DNA of 45,488 nucleotides from CAYLSO01 sp964386525 (lineage in GTDB: Bacteria > Eisenbacteria > RBG-16-71-46 > DASYSL01), in contig CAYLSO010000195.1 of assembly GCA_964386525.1 (NCBI GenBank), forward strand, positions 1 to 45,488, given 5' to 3'. Positions 14,643-22,506 of this stretch are shown here, piece after piece (the stretch's first letter is position 1; each line of letters opens with the position of its first letter). The notes beneath the pieces are model-generated. The model saw only the letters and a program-made list of their open reading frames with translations, was not told the DNA's origin and made no database searches. Position numbers and translations under genes: made by a program.

Positions 14643-16276
14643 TCGCTCGCGAGGACCGGGCGCCCGGCCCGCCGGATCAGAACCAGGGCGAGGTCGTCGC
14701 TGCGTGGCGCGCCATCGAGGAACTCGTCCACGCGCCGGATGATCGCCGCGCGCGCTTGCGCGAGCGGCTCTTCCCTCGCCACCTCGCGCAGCACGTCCCG
14801 CAGGCGGCTCTCCTCGAAGAAGCGGCCCGCCCGGCTGGCCTCGGTGACGCCGTCGCTGAAGACCGCCAGCAGCTCGCCCGGCTGCAGGGTCACCTCCGCG
14901 GCGGTGAAGGTCTGGTCGGGCAGGATGCCGAAGGGCATCCCCGTGCTCTCGAGGGCCCGCAGCTCGCCGCCGCGGGCCAGGAGCGGCGCGGGATGCCCGG
15001 CGTTGACGTATCTCAGCGTGCCGGTGGCGGGAGTGAGGCAGCCGATGAACCCGGTGACGTAGGTCATCGGGTCGGTGGTGCGGTACACGCGGGCGGACAG
15101 CTGCGTGGCCAGCTCCTCCAGCTCGGAGCAGTAATCGCAGAGCACGCGCAGCGACGCCAGGAACAGGGACATGAGGAGCGCGGCGCCGAGGCCCTTGCCC
15201 GACACGTCGCCGAGGACGAAGACCAGGCCCCCGTCGGGGCAGGAGTGGAAGTCGTAGAGGTCGCCGCCCACCTCGTAGCAGGGCTGGAGGACGGCCTCGA
15301 TCTCGTAGCCGTCGAGCGTGGGCGTCTCGGCCTGCAGGAGACCCCGCTGGATGCGGGCCGCCATCCCCAGCTGCTGCCTCATGAGGGCGCCGGCCTGCTC
15401 TTCCTTGAGCAGCCGGGTGTTGCTGATCTTCACCGCCGCCATGTCGCCGAGCAGGGTGAGCAGCTCGAGCTGGTCCTCGCCGAGTTGCACGCGGGGGTCC
15501 TGGCTGTCGACGTAGAGGATGCCGTGCAGGCGTTCCTCGTCGTAGAGCGGGACGGCGACGGCGGAGCGCACGCCTTGCGCCAGGAGGCTGTCGGAGCCCT
15601 TGAGACGCGGGTCGAACACCGCATTGCGCGTCAGGACCGCGCTGTTCTCCTCGACCACGGTCCGCAGGATGGCCTTCGAGAGGACGAGGGGCTCCCCGGC
15701 CAGGCCGGCACAGGCGCGGCCGGCGACGGGCACCAGCTCCTCTCCGCGCCCCGGCTTGATCAGCAGGATGTAGCGCGAGGCCGGGACGGCCTTCTCGACG
15801 AAACGGAGCATCTCGTCGTAGGTGTCCTCCAGCGACTGCGGGAGCACCAGCTGGCGGCCCGCCTCGGCGAGCAGATGGACGAGTTGCTGCGCCCCCTCGA
15901 CGGTGCGGGTGCGGTGCTCGAGGATCTGCTCGGGGGGCAGCTTGAGCGTCGCCCCCAGCAGGCTGGTCTCGGTGAGCGTGACCTGCGAGCCGAGCTGGTC
16001 GCTGATCACGTGCCGGAGGACGTTGCCGAAATGCACGGTGTCGCCGGGCGCGATCCGGGTCGACGCCTGCACGGCCGTCCCGTTCAGGCGCGTGCCGTTG
16101 CTGCTTCCGAGATCGCGTAGGAACCAGTGCCCCTCACGCTGCTCGATCTCGGCGTGCTGCCGCGAAACGGAAACGTCCGGGATGCAGATGCTGCTGCTGG
16201 GAGAGCGGCCGATGGTGACCAGGGGCGGGTCGAGGGGCCAGCGCTCCCCGGCGTCGCTGGATAGAAAGAGCAGCAT
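14639..16276 (-). CDS. FHA-GAF-SpoIIE/PP2C phosphatase (RsbU type)
   Basis: The ATG at 16276 follows GAAGGAGG. The protein has 545 residues. Residues 1-95 are an FHA phosphothreonine-binding domain (VTIGRSPSSSICIPD, SVSRQHAEI, LGSSNGTRLNG). Residues about 130-300 are a GAF sensor domain (VRSAVAVPLYDEERLHGILY). Residues about 320-540 are a SpoIIE-type PP2C phosphatase: ARIQRGLLQAE, GGDLYDF with a metal aspartate, LGDVSGKGLGAALLMS, VNAGHPAPLL, FSDGVTEAS and RSDDLALVLIRR. Such proteins dephosphorylate anti-anti-sigma factors in response to a ligand or a phosphorylated partner. No STAS or RsbW gene is adjacent, so the partner is elsewhere. A -10 box TATACT lies at 16376-16371. Confidence 0.93.
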   Translation of the reverse strand: MLLFLSSDAGERWPLDPPLVTIGRSPSSSICIPDVSVSRQHAEIEQREGHWFLRDLGSSNGTRLNGTAVQASTRIAPGDTVHFGNVLRHVISDQLGSQVTLTETSLLGATLKLPPEQILEHRTRTVEGAQQLVHLLAEAGRQLVLPQSLEDTYDEMLRFVEKAVPASRYILLIKPGRGEELVPVAGRACAGLAGEPLVLSKAILRTVVEENSAVLTRNAVFDPRLKGSDSLLAQGVRSAVAVPLYDEERLHGILYVDSQDPRVQLGEDQLELLTLLGDMAAVKISNTRLLKEEQAGALMRQQLGMAARIQRGLLQAETPTLDGYEIEAVLQPCYEVGGDLYDFHSCPDGGLVFVLGDVSGKGLGAALLMSLFLASLRVLCDYCSELEELATQLSARVYRTTDPMTYVTGFIGCLTPATGTLRYVNAGHPAPLLARGGELRALESTGMPFGILPDQTFTAAEVTLQPGELLAVFSDGVTEASRAGRFFEESRLRDVLREVAREEPLAQARAAIIRRVDEFLDGAPRSDDLALVLIRRAGRPVLASD

Positions 16277-16370
16277 GGCGCCGCGCCTCCTTCGAAAGAC
16301 CGGCGGGTGGGCTCAGCGGGCGAGGTCGGTGGGGGGACTCGCCCTTTCCTTGGGCGATCGCAGGGTCAGT

Positions 16371-16376
16371 AGTATA
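16371..16376 (-). promoter_or_regulatory. -10 box of the PP2C gene
   Basis: TATACT on the minus strand at 16376-16371 predicts a start near 16364 and a leader of about 88 nt to the ATG at 16276. It is divergent from the promoter at 16453-16481. Confidence 0.45.
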
Positions 16377-16452
16377 CCCCCGGCGACGGGAGGCGGGAGG
16401 CGCATCCCGGGGAAGACGCGTGATCCCGCCCCCGGCGAGGCTCCCGGCGCGC

Positions 16453-16481
16453 TTGACACGCGCGGCGGCGGCCCTTAGCTT
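16453..16481 (+). promoter_or_regulatory. Sigma-70 promoter of the 16603 barrel gene
   Basis: TTGACA at 16453-16458, a 17-bp spacer, and TAGCTT at 16476-16481. The predicted start is near 16488. An in-frame ATG at 16489 lies exactly there, while the signal-peptide start at 16603 lies about 115 nt downstream with its own GGAGG. Confidence 0.7.
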
Positions 16482-16602
16482 CCGACCGATGCTCCAAGCC
16501 CGAGTCCCGCTGGTTCCGACCGACCAGGCCGAGCCGCGGCAGGCAACTTTCCTGGGCGCCAAGCCCGAACCGGCCCCGAACGGGGCCCTGGAGGTGCAGC
16601 GG

Positions 16603-17259
16603 ATGAGTGGGAAGAAGAACTTGGTCCTCGCCGTCCTGGTGCTGGCGACCGTCGCCGTGGCGCCCGCGGCCCAAGCCCAGATGCGCCCGAGCTGGGAGCT
16701 GACCCCCTTCGGCGGCTGGTTCCTCGCCGGCGATCTCTACAGCTACAGCGGCGGCACGTTGCGGGTCGACGACGCGGTGACCTTCGGCGGACGGATCGGT
16801 GCCAACCTGAACGACCAGTTCGGCATCGAGGTTTCCTACGCGCATGCGAATTCGGACCTGAGCTACACCGGCTTGCTTCCCGCCGACTCCCCGGGGCTGG
16901 GAAGCGTGGGATTCGACGAGATCGACCTCAACGGCAACTTCGGCAGCGGCTTCTACCGGCAGGCGTACGGCTACTTCACCTTCGGCATGGGCATGACGGT
17001 CTTCACGCCCCACACCTTCCAGGTCGACTCCGGCACCATCACGCGCTTCGCCACCAACATCGGCATCGGCGGGAAGTACTTCTTCCACCCCAAGCTCGGG
17101 CTGCGGATCGACGCCCGCTACCGCCTGACGAGCACCGACATCACTACCGACGGCGGCACGTATTGTGATCCGTACTGGGGCTGCTACAGCTACTACAGCA
17201 CCTGGTACGACACCGGCGAGATCACCGCGGGGCTCACCTACAAGCTCGGCGGGCAGTAG
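16603..17259 (+). CDS. Outer-membrane beta-barrel protein (OmpA-like/OMP_b-brl fold)
   Basis: The ATG at 16603, preceded by GGAGG, begins a signal peptide (MSGKKNLVLAVLVLATVAV, cleavage near AQAQM), giving 218 residues. The mature part shows alternating strands typical of an 8-strand barrel: LTPFGGWFLAG, VTFGGRIGANL, FGIEVSYAHANSD, YGYFTFGMGMTVF, IGGKYFFHPKLGLRIDARYR, ITAGLTYKLG. An in-frame leaderless start at 16489 would add 38 residues ahead of the signal peptide and is less likely. The gene is a paralogue of the one at 26419-27033. A strong terminator follows. Confidence 0.85.
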   Translation: MSGKKNLVLAVLVLATVAVAPAAQAQMRPSWELTPFGGWFLAGDLYSYSGGTLRVDDAVTFGGRIGANLNDQFGIEVSYAHANSDLSYTGLLPADSPGLGSVGFDEIDLNGNFGSGFYRQAYGYFTFGMGMTVFTPHTFQVDSGTITRFATNIGIGGKYFFHPKLGLRIDARYRLTSTDITTDGGTYCDPYWGCYSYYSTWYDTGEITAGLTYKLGGQ

Positions 17260-17287
17260 ACCTGCGGCGCACGGCGCCGGAAACGAC

Positions 17288-17331
17288 ATCGGGCGGCCAC
17301 CCAGCCAAGGGGTGGCCGCCCGATCGGTTTT
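17288..17331. terminator. Bidirectional intrinsic terminator
   Basis: A perfect 15-bp stem (17288-17302 with 17310-17324, 7-nt loop) is followed on the plus strand by TTTT at 17328-17331; a short T-run also follows on the minus strand. It serves the convergent genes ending at 17259 and 17356. Confidence 0.85.
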
Positions 17332-17355
17332 CAGCCGCCGGCGCGCGTCGCGCCG

Positions 17356-17982
17356 CTACTTCTTCCCGAAGATCCCGCTCTGCGCCATCTGGTTCACGAA
17401 GATGATGGAGAAATCGCCGATCACCTGGTTGACCGACGAGGGATCGACGGCCTGCGACTGGCCGCTCCACACCAGCTTCTCGTTCTTGAGCGAGTACACG
17501 TTGGTCTCCACCGTGGCGACCTGGTACTCCCGGACGTAGCCCGGCGTCGAGACCATGCTGTACGAACTGTAGTAGTACGGGTAGAAGCCGTAGTACGCCG
17601 GGGCCGGCGTGTAGTACGAGGTGCCGGGCACGTACTCCGATTCCTTGGAGATGCCCACCACGCGGGTGATGGTCACCAGCTCGATGCCGTTCGCCTGGCA
17701 GTACTGCCGCCCCACGGTGGTGTCGATGGGCGCGCCGAAGGGGAAGACGGTCGTTCCCGGGATGGCCGTGATCTTCCGCGCCTTCAACTGCTTGGCCATG
17801 GCGCTCTCGAAGATCCGCACGTTGGCCTCGTTCTCGCCCAGACCGATGACCAGCACCTTCTGCACCGGCGGGCTCGTGTACGCGGGGTCGCTCCACATGC
17901 TGATCATCGAGGTCGAGCCCCCGCACGACACGGCGAGCGTGCACAGCAGGAGTCCGCAAGCTACCTTCGCGATGCGATTCAT
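17356..17982 (-). CDS. Lipoprotein, DUF4136-like
   Basis: The ATG at 17982 follows AAAGGAAGG and begins MNRIAKVACGLLLCTLA then VSC, a lipobox with Cys20. The 208-residue protein opens with MISMWSDPAYTSPPVQKVLVIGLGEN and FESAMAKQLKARKITAIP, the layout of periplasmic lipoproteins that carry a Rossmann-like beta-alpha-beta start (DUF4136-like). A Tyr/Pro-rich stretch near residue 125 (PAPAYYGFYPYYYSSYS) is followed by VYSLKNEKLVWSGQSQ and a C-terminal helix. The function is unknown; an envelope or stress role is common for the family. It lies 181 bp downstream of the sulfatase operon on the same strand, with a hairpin between. Confidence 0.75.
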   Translation of the reverse strand: MNRIAKVACGLLLCTLAVSCGGSTSMISMWSDPAYTSPPVQKVLVIGLGENEANVRIFESAMAKQLKARKITAIPGTTVFPFGAPIDTTVGRQYCQANGIELVTITRVVGISKESEYVPGTSYYTPAPAYYGFYPYYYSSYSMVSTPGYVREYQVATVETNVYSLKNEKLVWSGQSQAVDPSSVNQVIGDFSIIFVNQMAQSGIFGKK

Positions 17983-18075
17983 TGCCTTCCTTTCGTCAAG
18001 CCCGGGCCAGTCGGTCGGTCGTCCGCCGCCCCCTGGTAGTCCGATGGGCGGATATCGTGCTGCCGCCACGGGGCC

Positions 18076-18102
18076 CCCGCCAGCGCTCTGGGTTCTGGCG
18101 GG
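18076..18102 (-). terminator. Hairpin at the end of the sulfatase operon
   Basis: A perfect 8-bp stem (18076-18083 with 18095-18102, 11-nt loop) lies between the maturase stop (18164) and the lipoprotein start (17982). No T-run follows. I saw nothing else of note in this 181-bp gap, apart from a weak TTGACG on the minus strand. Confidence 0.4.
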
Positions 18103-18163
18103 AAACGCACTGCATGTTCGCACCCGGCCGTGCGGCCCGTCAAGGCGGCGGGACGGCGAACGC

Positions 18164-19411
18164 TCACCACGACAGCCCCATGATCTCGTCGGCATAGCGG
18201 CCGCGGCGCAGCAATTCGGCCATGACGCGCATCGCCCGGTCCACGTGATGGTAGTAGAGCCTGTACCCGGCACAGAGGTAATTGAGGCCCGCCTCGCCGT
18301 CGGGGGTGCGGATGAAGCGGTCCTTGGGGCAGCCTCCGTGGCAGGCGAAGCGCACGTCGCACTCGCGGCAGTAGCGCGGCAGGGTGTCCTGCTTGTCGCG
18401 TCCGAACCGGCGCTGCCGCTCGGAGGCCACCAGGTCGAGCATCGGCGTCTCCCGGATGTTGCCCAGCCGGTAGTTCGGCTCGACGAAGTGGTCGCACGAG
18501 TACAGATCACCGTTGTGCTCGAGCGCCAGGGCGGTGCCGCAGGTCGGCGAGTGGATGCACAGGCTGTACCGGCCCACGTAGGCCCCGAGGGTCACGTCGA
18601 ACATCTGCACGAAGACCTTGCCCACGTCGCGCCGGACCCACTCGTCGAAGATGGCGTTGTAGAAGGTGCCGTACTGCTCGGCCCGCAGCGAGCGCTCGGT
18701 GACGAGGTCGCCTTCCTGGACGTACAGCGGCCGGCCGCCGCCGGGCCGCTCGCTCCAGCCCTGGTTGGCGAGCGGCAGGGTCTCGGGCGTGGCGCGCTCG
18801 ATGATGGGGATGAACTGGAGGTAGCCGGCCTTCAGCTCGTCGCGGAAGAAACGGTAGACGTCGAGCGGCCGGTCGGCGTTGGCGGCGTGCAGGGTGCACA
18901 GGATGTTGTAGTCCACGCCGTGCTCGACCAGGTGCTGCCAGCCGCGCATGACCTGGGCGAAGCTGCCGGCGCCCCCCTTGTTGACGCGGTAGGTGTCGTG
19001 GATGTCCTGGGGGCCGTCCACGCTCAGGCCGACCAGGAAGCCGTGCTGCTTGAAGAAGGCGGCCCACTCGGCGTCGAGGCGCGTGCCGTTGGTCTGGATC
19101 GTGTACTGGACGACCTGTTCGGGCCGGCGGTGCTTCTCCGCGCACTCGATCGAGCGCTTGAAGAAATCGAGGCCCATGAGCGTGGGCTCGCCGCCCTGCC
19201 AGCCCACGGTCACCTCCGGCGCCCGGTGCGACTCGAGGAGCTGCTTCACGTAGGCCTCGAGCAGCTCGTCGGTCATGCGCAAGCGGCTGCCGGGGTAGAG
19301 CGCGTCCTTCGACAGGAAGAAGCAGTACTTGCAGTCGAGGTTGCAGGCCGCCCCGGTGGGCTTGGCCAGGAGATGAAAGGCCGGCGGCGCGTTCTTGGGC
19401 AAAGTCGACAT
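18164..19411 (-). CDS. Anaerobic sulfatase-maturating enzyme (radical SAM, SPASM)
   Basis: The protein has 415 residues from the ATG at 19411, which overlaps the TGA of the SulP gene by one base (TGATG); AAGGAG for this start lies inside the end of SulP. The radical-SAM cluster motif is C23-N-L-D-C27-K-Y-C30. GWQGGEPTLMGLDFF and TNGTRLD follow, and the C-terminal SPASM cysteines are in LCIHSPTCG, YSCDHF, YCRECDVRFACHGGC and LCAGY. These are the marks of anSME, which oxidises the active-site Cys or Ser of sulfatases to formylglycine without oxygen. The sulfatase in the same operon has a matching CSPTR motif, so it is the obvious substrate. Confidence 0.93.
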   Translation of the reverse strand: MSTLPKNAPPAFHLLAKPTGAACNLDCKYCFFLSKDALYPGSRLRMTDELLEAYVKQLLESHRAPEVTVGWQGGEPTLMGLDFFKRSIECAEKHRRPEQVVQYTIQTNGTRLDAEWAAFFKQHGFLVGLSVDGPQDIHDTYRVNKGGAGSFAQVMRGWQHLVEHGVDYNILCTLHAANADRPLDVYRFFRDELKAGYLQFIPIIERATPETLPLANQGWSERPGGGRPLYVQEGDLVTERSLRAEQYGTFYNAIFDEWVRRDVGKVFVQMFDVTLGAYVGRYSLCIHSPTCGTALALEHNGDLYSCDHFVEPNYRLGNIRETPMLDLVASERQRRFGRDKQDTLPRYCRECDVRFACHGGCPKDRFIRTPDGEAGLNYLCAGYRLYYHHVDRAMRVMAELLRRGRYADEIMGLSW

Positions 19412-21138
19412 CACCGCTCCTTCCTGGGTTCTGCCGCTTCCCGGCCGCCCATCGCCGGCCGGCGCTCCCGGAAGGCCCGGATGCCGGACTGGACCGTCGG
19501 GAACAGGTGCTCTTGCCCGATCCGCCCGGCGACTCCGGAGCGCGCGAGCAGGGCGCCGAAGAAACCCTTGGCGCGGGCGACGGCCAGGGTGATCCCCTGT
19601 GCGGCGAGCTCGGCGCGCAGGGACTCCAGCGCGTCCGCCCCGGTGAGGTCCAGCAGAGGCGCCGACTCGGCGTCGAACAGCACCCACCGCGGCTTCGGGT
19701 CGGCCGCCTCGACGAGCTCCCGCACGCGGCTCTGGAAGCGCTCGGCGTTGAAGAAGAGCAGCGCCGCGTCGAACCGGTAGACGATCAGGCCGGGGATGGT
19801 CTTGGCACCGGCCTCTTCCGCGACGTCGTAGGTGCCGTCCTTCCCCTCCACCAGCCCCAGCACGGCGTCGTGGGGGCGGGAGGCGATCGCCAGGAGCCGC
19901 AACAGCGCCAGCCCCACCGCGATCAGGATCCCCGGCAGGATGCCGACCGTCATGACGCCGAGCATGGCGACGACGGAATGGCGGAATTCCGCGCCGCTGA
20001 CCCGGTAATACCGCCTCAGAGAGCGCAGGTCGAAGAGACCGAGGGCCGACGACACGAGAATGGCCGCCAGGGCCGCGGTCGGCAGATAGGCGAGCGGCCC
20101 GGTCAGGAAGATCAGGACGGCGGCCATGGCCGCGGCGGCGACCAGGGAGGTGACCTGGGTCTTCCCGCCGGCCGAGTCCGCGACCGCGGTGCGCGAGTCG
20201 GCGCCGCTGACGGCGAAGCCCCGGGTGAGCCCGGACGCCAGGTCGGCGACTCCCAGCGCGATGAGATCGCGGTTGGCGTCGATCGCGTATCCGTTCTTGG
20301 CGGCGAAGCCCCGCGCCGTCGTCATCATGCTGCAGAAGCTGACCAGGACGAGGCTGCAGGCCCCCGCCGCCAGCGGCGCCAGCTCGCCCGGCGCGACGGC
20401 CGGGATCCGCGGCGCCGGGAATCCCGCCGGGATCGCCCCCACCGCCGCGACCCCCATGCGATCGAGGCCCAACAGGCGCACCGCGCCGATCCCCAGGGCC
20501 ACGGCCAGCAGCGGCGAGGGAACGTTCGGGGCCACCCGCCTGAGGAGGCGAAGAAAGACGAACAGCGCGAGCCCGGTGACCAGCGTCGGAAGATGGGTCT
20601 CTCCCAGTCGTGACCCCACTTCGGCGATGGTCCGGAAGAACCCGGCGGGCGCCACCTGGAAGCCGAGCAGCTTGCCGAGCTGGCCGACGATGATGCTCAG
20701 CGCGATGCCGTTCAGGTAGCCCGTGAGGATGGGACGCGAGAGGAAATTCGCGATCGCTCCGAGCCGGGCCAAGCCGCCGACGATGCACAGGAGCCCGGTC
20801 AGGAGCGTGAGCGCGATGGACAGATCCGCGTAGTGCGCCGGGTTGCCTGCCGCCAGTGGCAGCAGGGTGGCGGCGACGATCGCGCAGGCGGCCGAATCGG
20901 GGTTGACGATGAGCTGCCGGGAAGAGCCGAACAGGGCGTAGGCGACCAGCGGGAGGATGCAGGAGTAGAGCCCCACGGCCGGCGGCGCCCCGGCGAGCTG
21001 CGCGTAGGCGATGCCGATGGGGACGGCCACCGCCGCCACCGAGATGCCGGCGACCAGGTCGCTGCGAAACCAGGCCCGCTGGTAGGTGCGGGCGAGGCGC
21101 AATCCTGGCATCGCGGTTTCCAGGATCCGTGGTGCCAT
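19411..21138 (-). CDS. SulP-family anion transporter with STAS domain
   Basis: The protein has 575 residues with ATG at 21138. The N-terminus QRAWFRSDLVAGISVAAVAV and AYAQLAGAPPAVGLYS (about residues 20-65) is the SulP signature and leads into about 12-14 membrane segments. The C-terminal STAS domain starts near residue 445 (IPGLIVYRFDAALLFFNAE, DLTGADALESLRAEL). SulP proteins move sulfate, bicarbonate or other anions, usually with Na+ or H+. In this operon it would most simply handle sulfate released by the sulfatase or another anion. It shares its stop with the anSME start and lies 66 nt after the DUF202 gene. Confidence 0.93.
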   Translation of the reverse strand: MAPRILETAMPGLRLARTYQRAWFRSDLVAGISVAAVAVPIGIAYAQLAGAPPAVGLYSCILPLVAYALFGSSRQLIVNPDSAACAIVAATLLPLAAGNPAHYADLSIALTLLTGLLCIVGGLARLGAIANFLSRPILTGYLNGIALSIIVGQLGKLLGFQVAPAGFFRTIAEVGSRLGETHLPTLVTGLALFVFLRLLRRVAPNVPSPLLAVALGIGAVRLLGLDRMGVAAVGAIPAGFPAPRIPAVAPGELAPLAAGACSLVLVSFCSMMTTARGFAAKNGYAIDANRDLIALGVADLASGLTRGFAVSGADSRTAVADSAGGKTQVTSLVAAAAMAAVLIFLTGPLAYLPTAALAAILVSSALGLFDLRSLRRYYRVSGAEFRHSVVAMLGVMTVGILPGILIAVGLALLRLLAIASRPHDAVLGLVEGKDGTYDVAEEAGAKTIPGLIVYRFDAALLFFNAERFQSRVRELVEAADPKPRWVLFDAESAPLLDLTGADALESLRAELAAQGITLAVARAKGFFGALLARSGVAGRIGQEHLFPTVQSGIRAFRERRPAMGGREAAEPRKER

Positions 21139-21204
21139 GGCGGTCTCGTCTTCCTCCCGCAGAGTCCCGTGACGCCGGCCACTCGCCCTTCCTCGCCCGG
21201 CCCC

Positions 21205-21609
21205 TTACTGGTGCAGGACGACGAGTCCGAGGGCCCCCAGCCCCAGGATCGCGACCAACACGGCCACGATCGAGGCCAGCGACGCCGGTATCCGCGCCCC
21301 CTGCGCCCGCAACTCCTGGAGACCCGCCCGGTGCTGGAGCGTGGCGACGACGAGCGCGACGAGCCCCGTGAGGATCATCGCCGACCCGTACGCCTGCGGC
21401 GCGAGGATCGTCCTTCCCGCGGCCTTCCCCTGGAGGATGTCGGCGAACTTGTAGATGCTGAAGCCGAAGGAGATGAGCGAGACTCCCGTTCGGGTCCACG
21501 CCATCATGGTCCGTTCGTACGCCAGGCGCGTGCGCTGGACGGCCAGGGCTTCGGTGGAAAGGCCCGCGGGGTGCGGCCCCGCCGGCGCCGGTCCGGTCGT
21601 GTTCTCCAT
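21205..21609 (-). CDS. DUF202 (YidH-like) membrane protein
   Basis: The protein has 134 residues; the ATG at 21609 follows GGAGGAG. The family motif LAVQRTRLAYERTMMAWTRT is at about residues 22-41, followed by three membrane helices (VSLISFGFSIYKF, AMILTGLVALVVATLQ and the C-terminal LASIVAVLVAILGLGALGLV). The biochemical role of DUF202 is unknown; related domains sit on VTC polyphosphate polymerases and YidH/YidG. It lies inside the sulfatase operon, 33 nt after its upstream neighbour. Confidence 0.85.
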   Translation of the reverse strand: MENTTGPAPAGPHPAGLSTEALAVQRTRLAYERTMMAWTRTGVSLISFGFSIYKFADILQGKAAGRTILAPQAYGSAMILTGLVALVVATLQHRAGLQELRAQGARIPASLASIVAVLVAILGLGALGLVVLHQ

Positions 21610-21642
21610 GGTCGGTTCTCCTCCTCGGACGCCGGGCGCCTC

Positions 21643-22038
21643 TCAGCGCTTGCGCAGAAACCGGCTCGCCACGCGCTTGGCCGGTCCGCGCAGCAGAGCG
21701 TAGGGCACCAGCGCCAAGAGGCACGCGATGATCACCGTCTCGCCCAGGGAGAAGCGCTGGAAGCGATGGACGACGAGCTGATAGACGACATCCAGGGCGA
21801 TCGCGATGAAGAAGATCTTGGAGACGGTCTTCCACCCGCTGCGCACGAGCTCACCCCGGTGCTGCGGGTCGGACACCACCGCCCACAGCCAGGCCGGCTT
21901 GCCCGCCTTGGCGTCCTTCACGCCGTCCAGGATGGCCAGGATGGCGGCCATCGTCGGCTGGAGATAGATGCGGAGTGACAGCGGGCCATCGGCCCGACCG
22001 GCCAGCCCCCCCCAGATGCGCGCCAGCGTCTCTTCCAT
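21643..22038 (-). CDS. Small conserved membrane protein of the sulfatase operon
   Basis: The protein has 131 residues; the ATG at 22038 follows GGGGGAGGGAG. There are two or three hydrophobic segments: TMAAILAILDGV near residue 29, KIFFIAIALDVVYQLVV near 72 and VIIACLLALVPYALL near 101. The N-terminal part looks peripheral (MEETLARIWGGLAG). I cannot assign a family. Its position between DUF1622 and DUF202 with short gaps (46 and 33 nt) marks it as a structural part of this membrane module. Confidence 0.75.
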   Translation of the reverse strand: MEETLARIWGGLAGRADGPLSLRIYLQPTMAAILAILDGVKDAKAGKPAWLWAVVSDPQHRGELVRSGWKTVSKIFFIAIALDVVYQLVVHRFQRFSLGETVIIACLLALVPYALLRGPAKRVASRFLRKR

Positions 22039-22084
22039 CGGCTCCCTCCCCCGCGGCGGCCTCGAGCCGCCGTCCCGGCCGCGG

Positions 22085-22447
22085 TCACGCGGCGGCGGAT
22101 ATCTTTTCCGGCCGCTTCTGCCACGGCCAGCGGCCCTCGACCTCGATGGTCAGGGTCCATCCCAGGAACGTCCGCACCAACACGAGGCCGCCCAGCATGG
22201 CGAGGTTCGTCGGCGACGAATCGAGGGCCACGGTGCGGATGATGTCCGCGGCCACCAGGAGCTCGAGGCCGACGAGCAGCGCTTTCCCCAGAACGGAACG
22301 GTACCTCTCGTAGGATCCTTCGACCTTCTTCACGGAGTGAACGGCCCAGCGCACGGTCCCCGCGAAGATGAAGGCGACCACGAACCCCACGGCCAGGACC
22401 TCGACGCCCTGGGCGGCGAATTCGGCCCACTGGCGAACCTGTAGCAT
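22085..22447 (-). CDS. DUF1622 membrane protein
   Basis: The protein has 120 residues; the ATG at 22447 follows GGGAGG. It has three hydrophobic segments and the DUF1622 core: YERYRSVLGKALLVGLELL, VAADIIRTVALD and the ending TFLGWTLTIEVEGRWPW (about residues 45-110). The function is unknown. The gene lies between the sulfatase (59 nt) and the 131-residue membrane protein (46 nt), all on one strand, so co-expression with the sulfatase is expected. Confidence 0.85.
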   Translation of the reverse strand: MLQVRQWAEFAAQGVEVLAVGFVVAFIFAGTVRWAVHSVKKVEGSYERYRSVLGKALLVGLELLVAADIIRTVALDSSPTNLAMLGGLVLVRTFLGWTLTIEVEGRWPWQKRPEKISAAA

Positions 22448-22506
22448 CGTCCTCCCTTGTCACCAGCGACCGGCAGCCCGCGTCGGGCTGCCGGTCCTGG
22501 ATCCGC

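Noticed and set aside
16489..16602. Leaderless in-frame ATG adding 38 residues to the barrel protein
   Set aside because: It would bury the signal peptide; the ATG at 16603 has its own GGAGG. Kept only as an alternative start.
19412..21835. N-terminal extension of the anSME frame to 1223 residues
   Set aside because: The extension overlaps SulP in another frame and is Arg/Gly-rich; the true start at 19411 has a Shine-Dalgarno sequence and begins the family's N-terminus.
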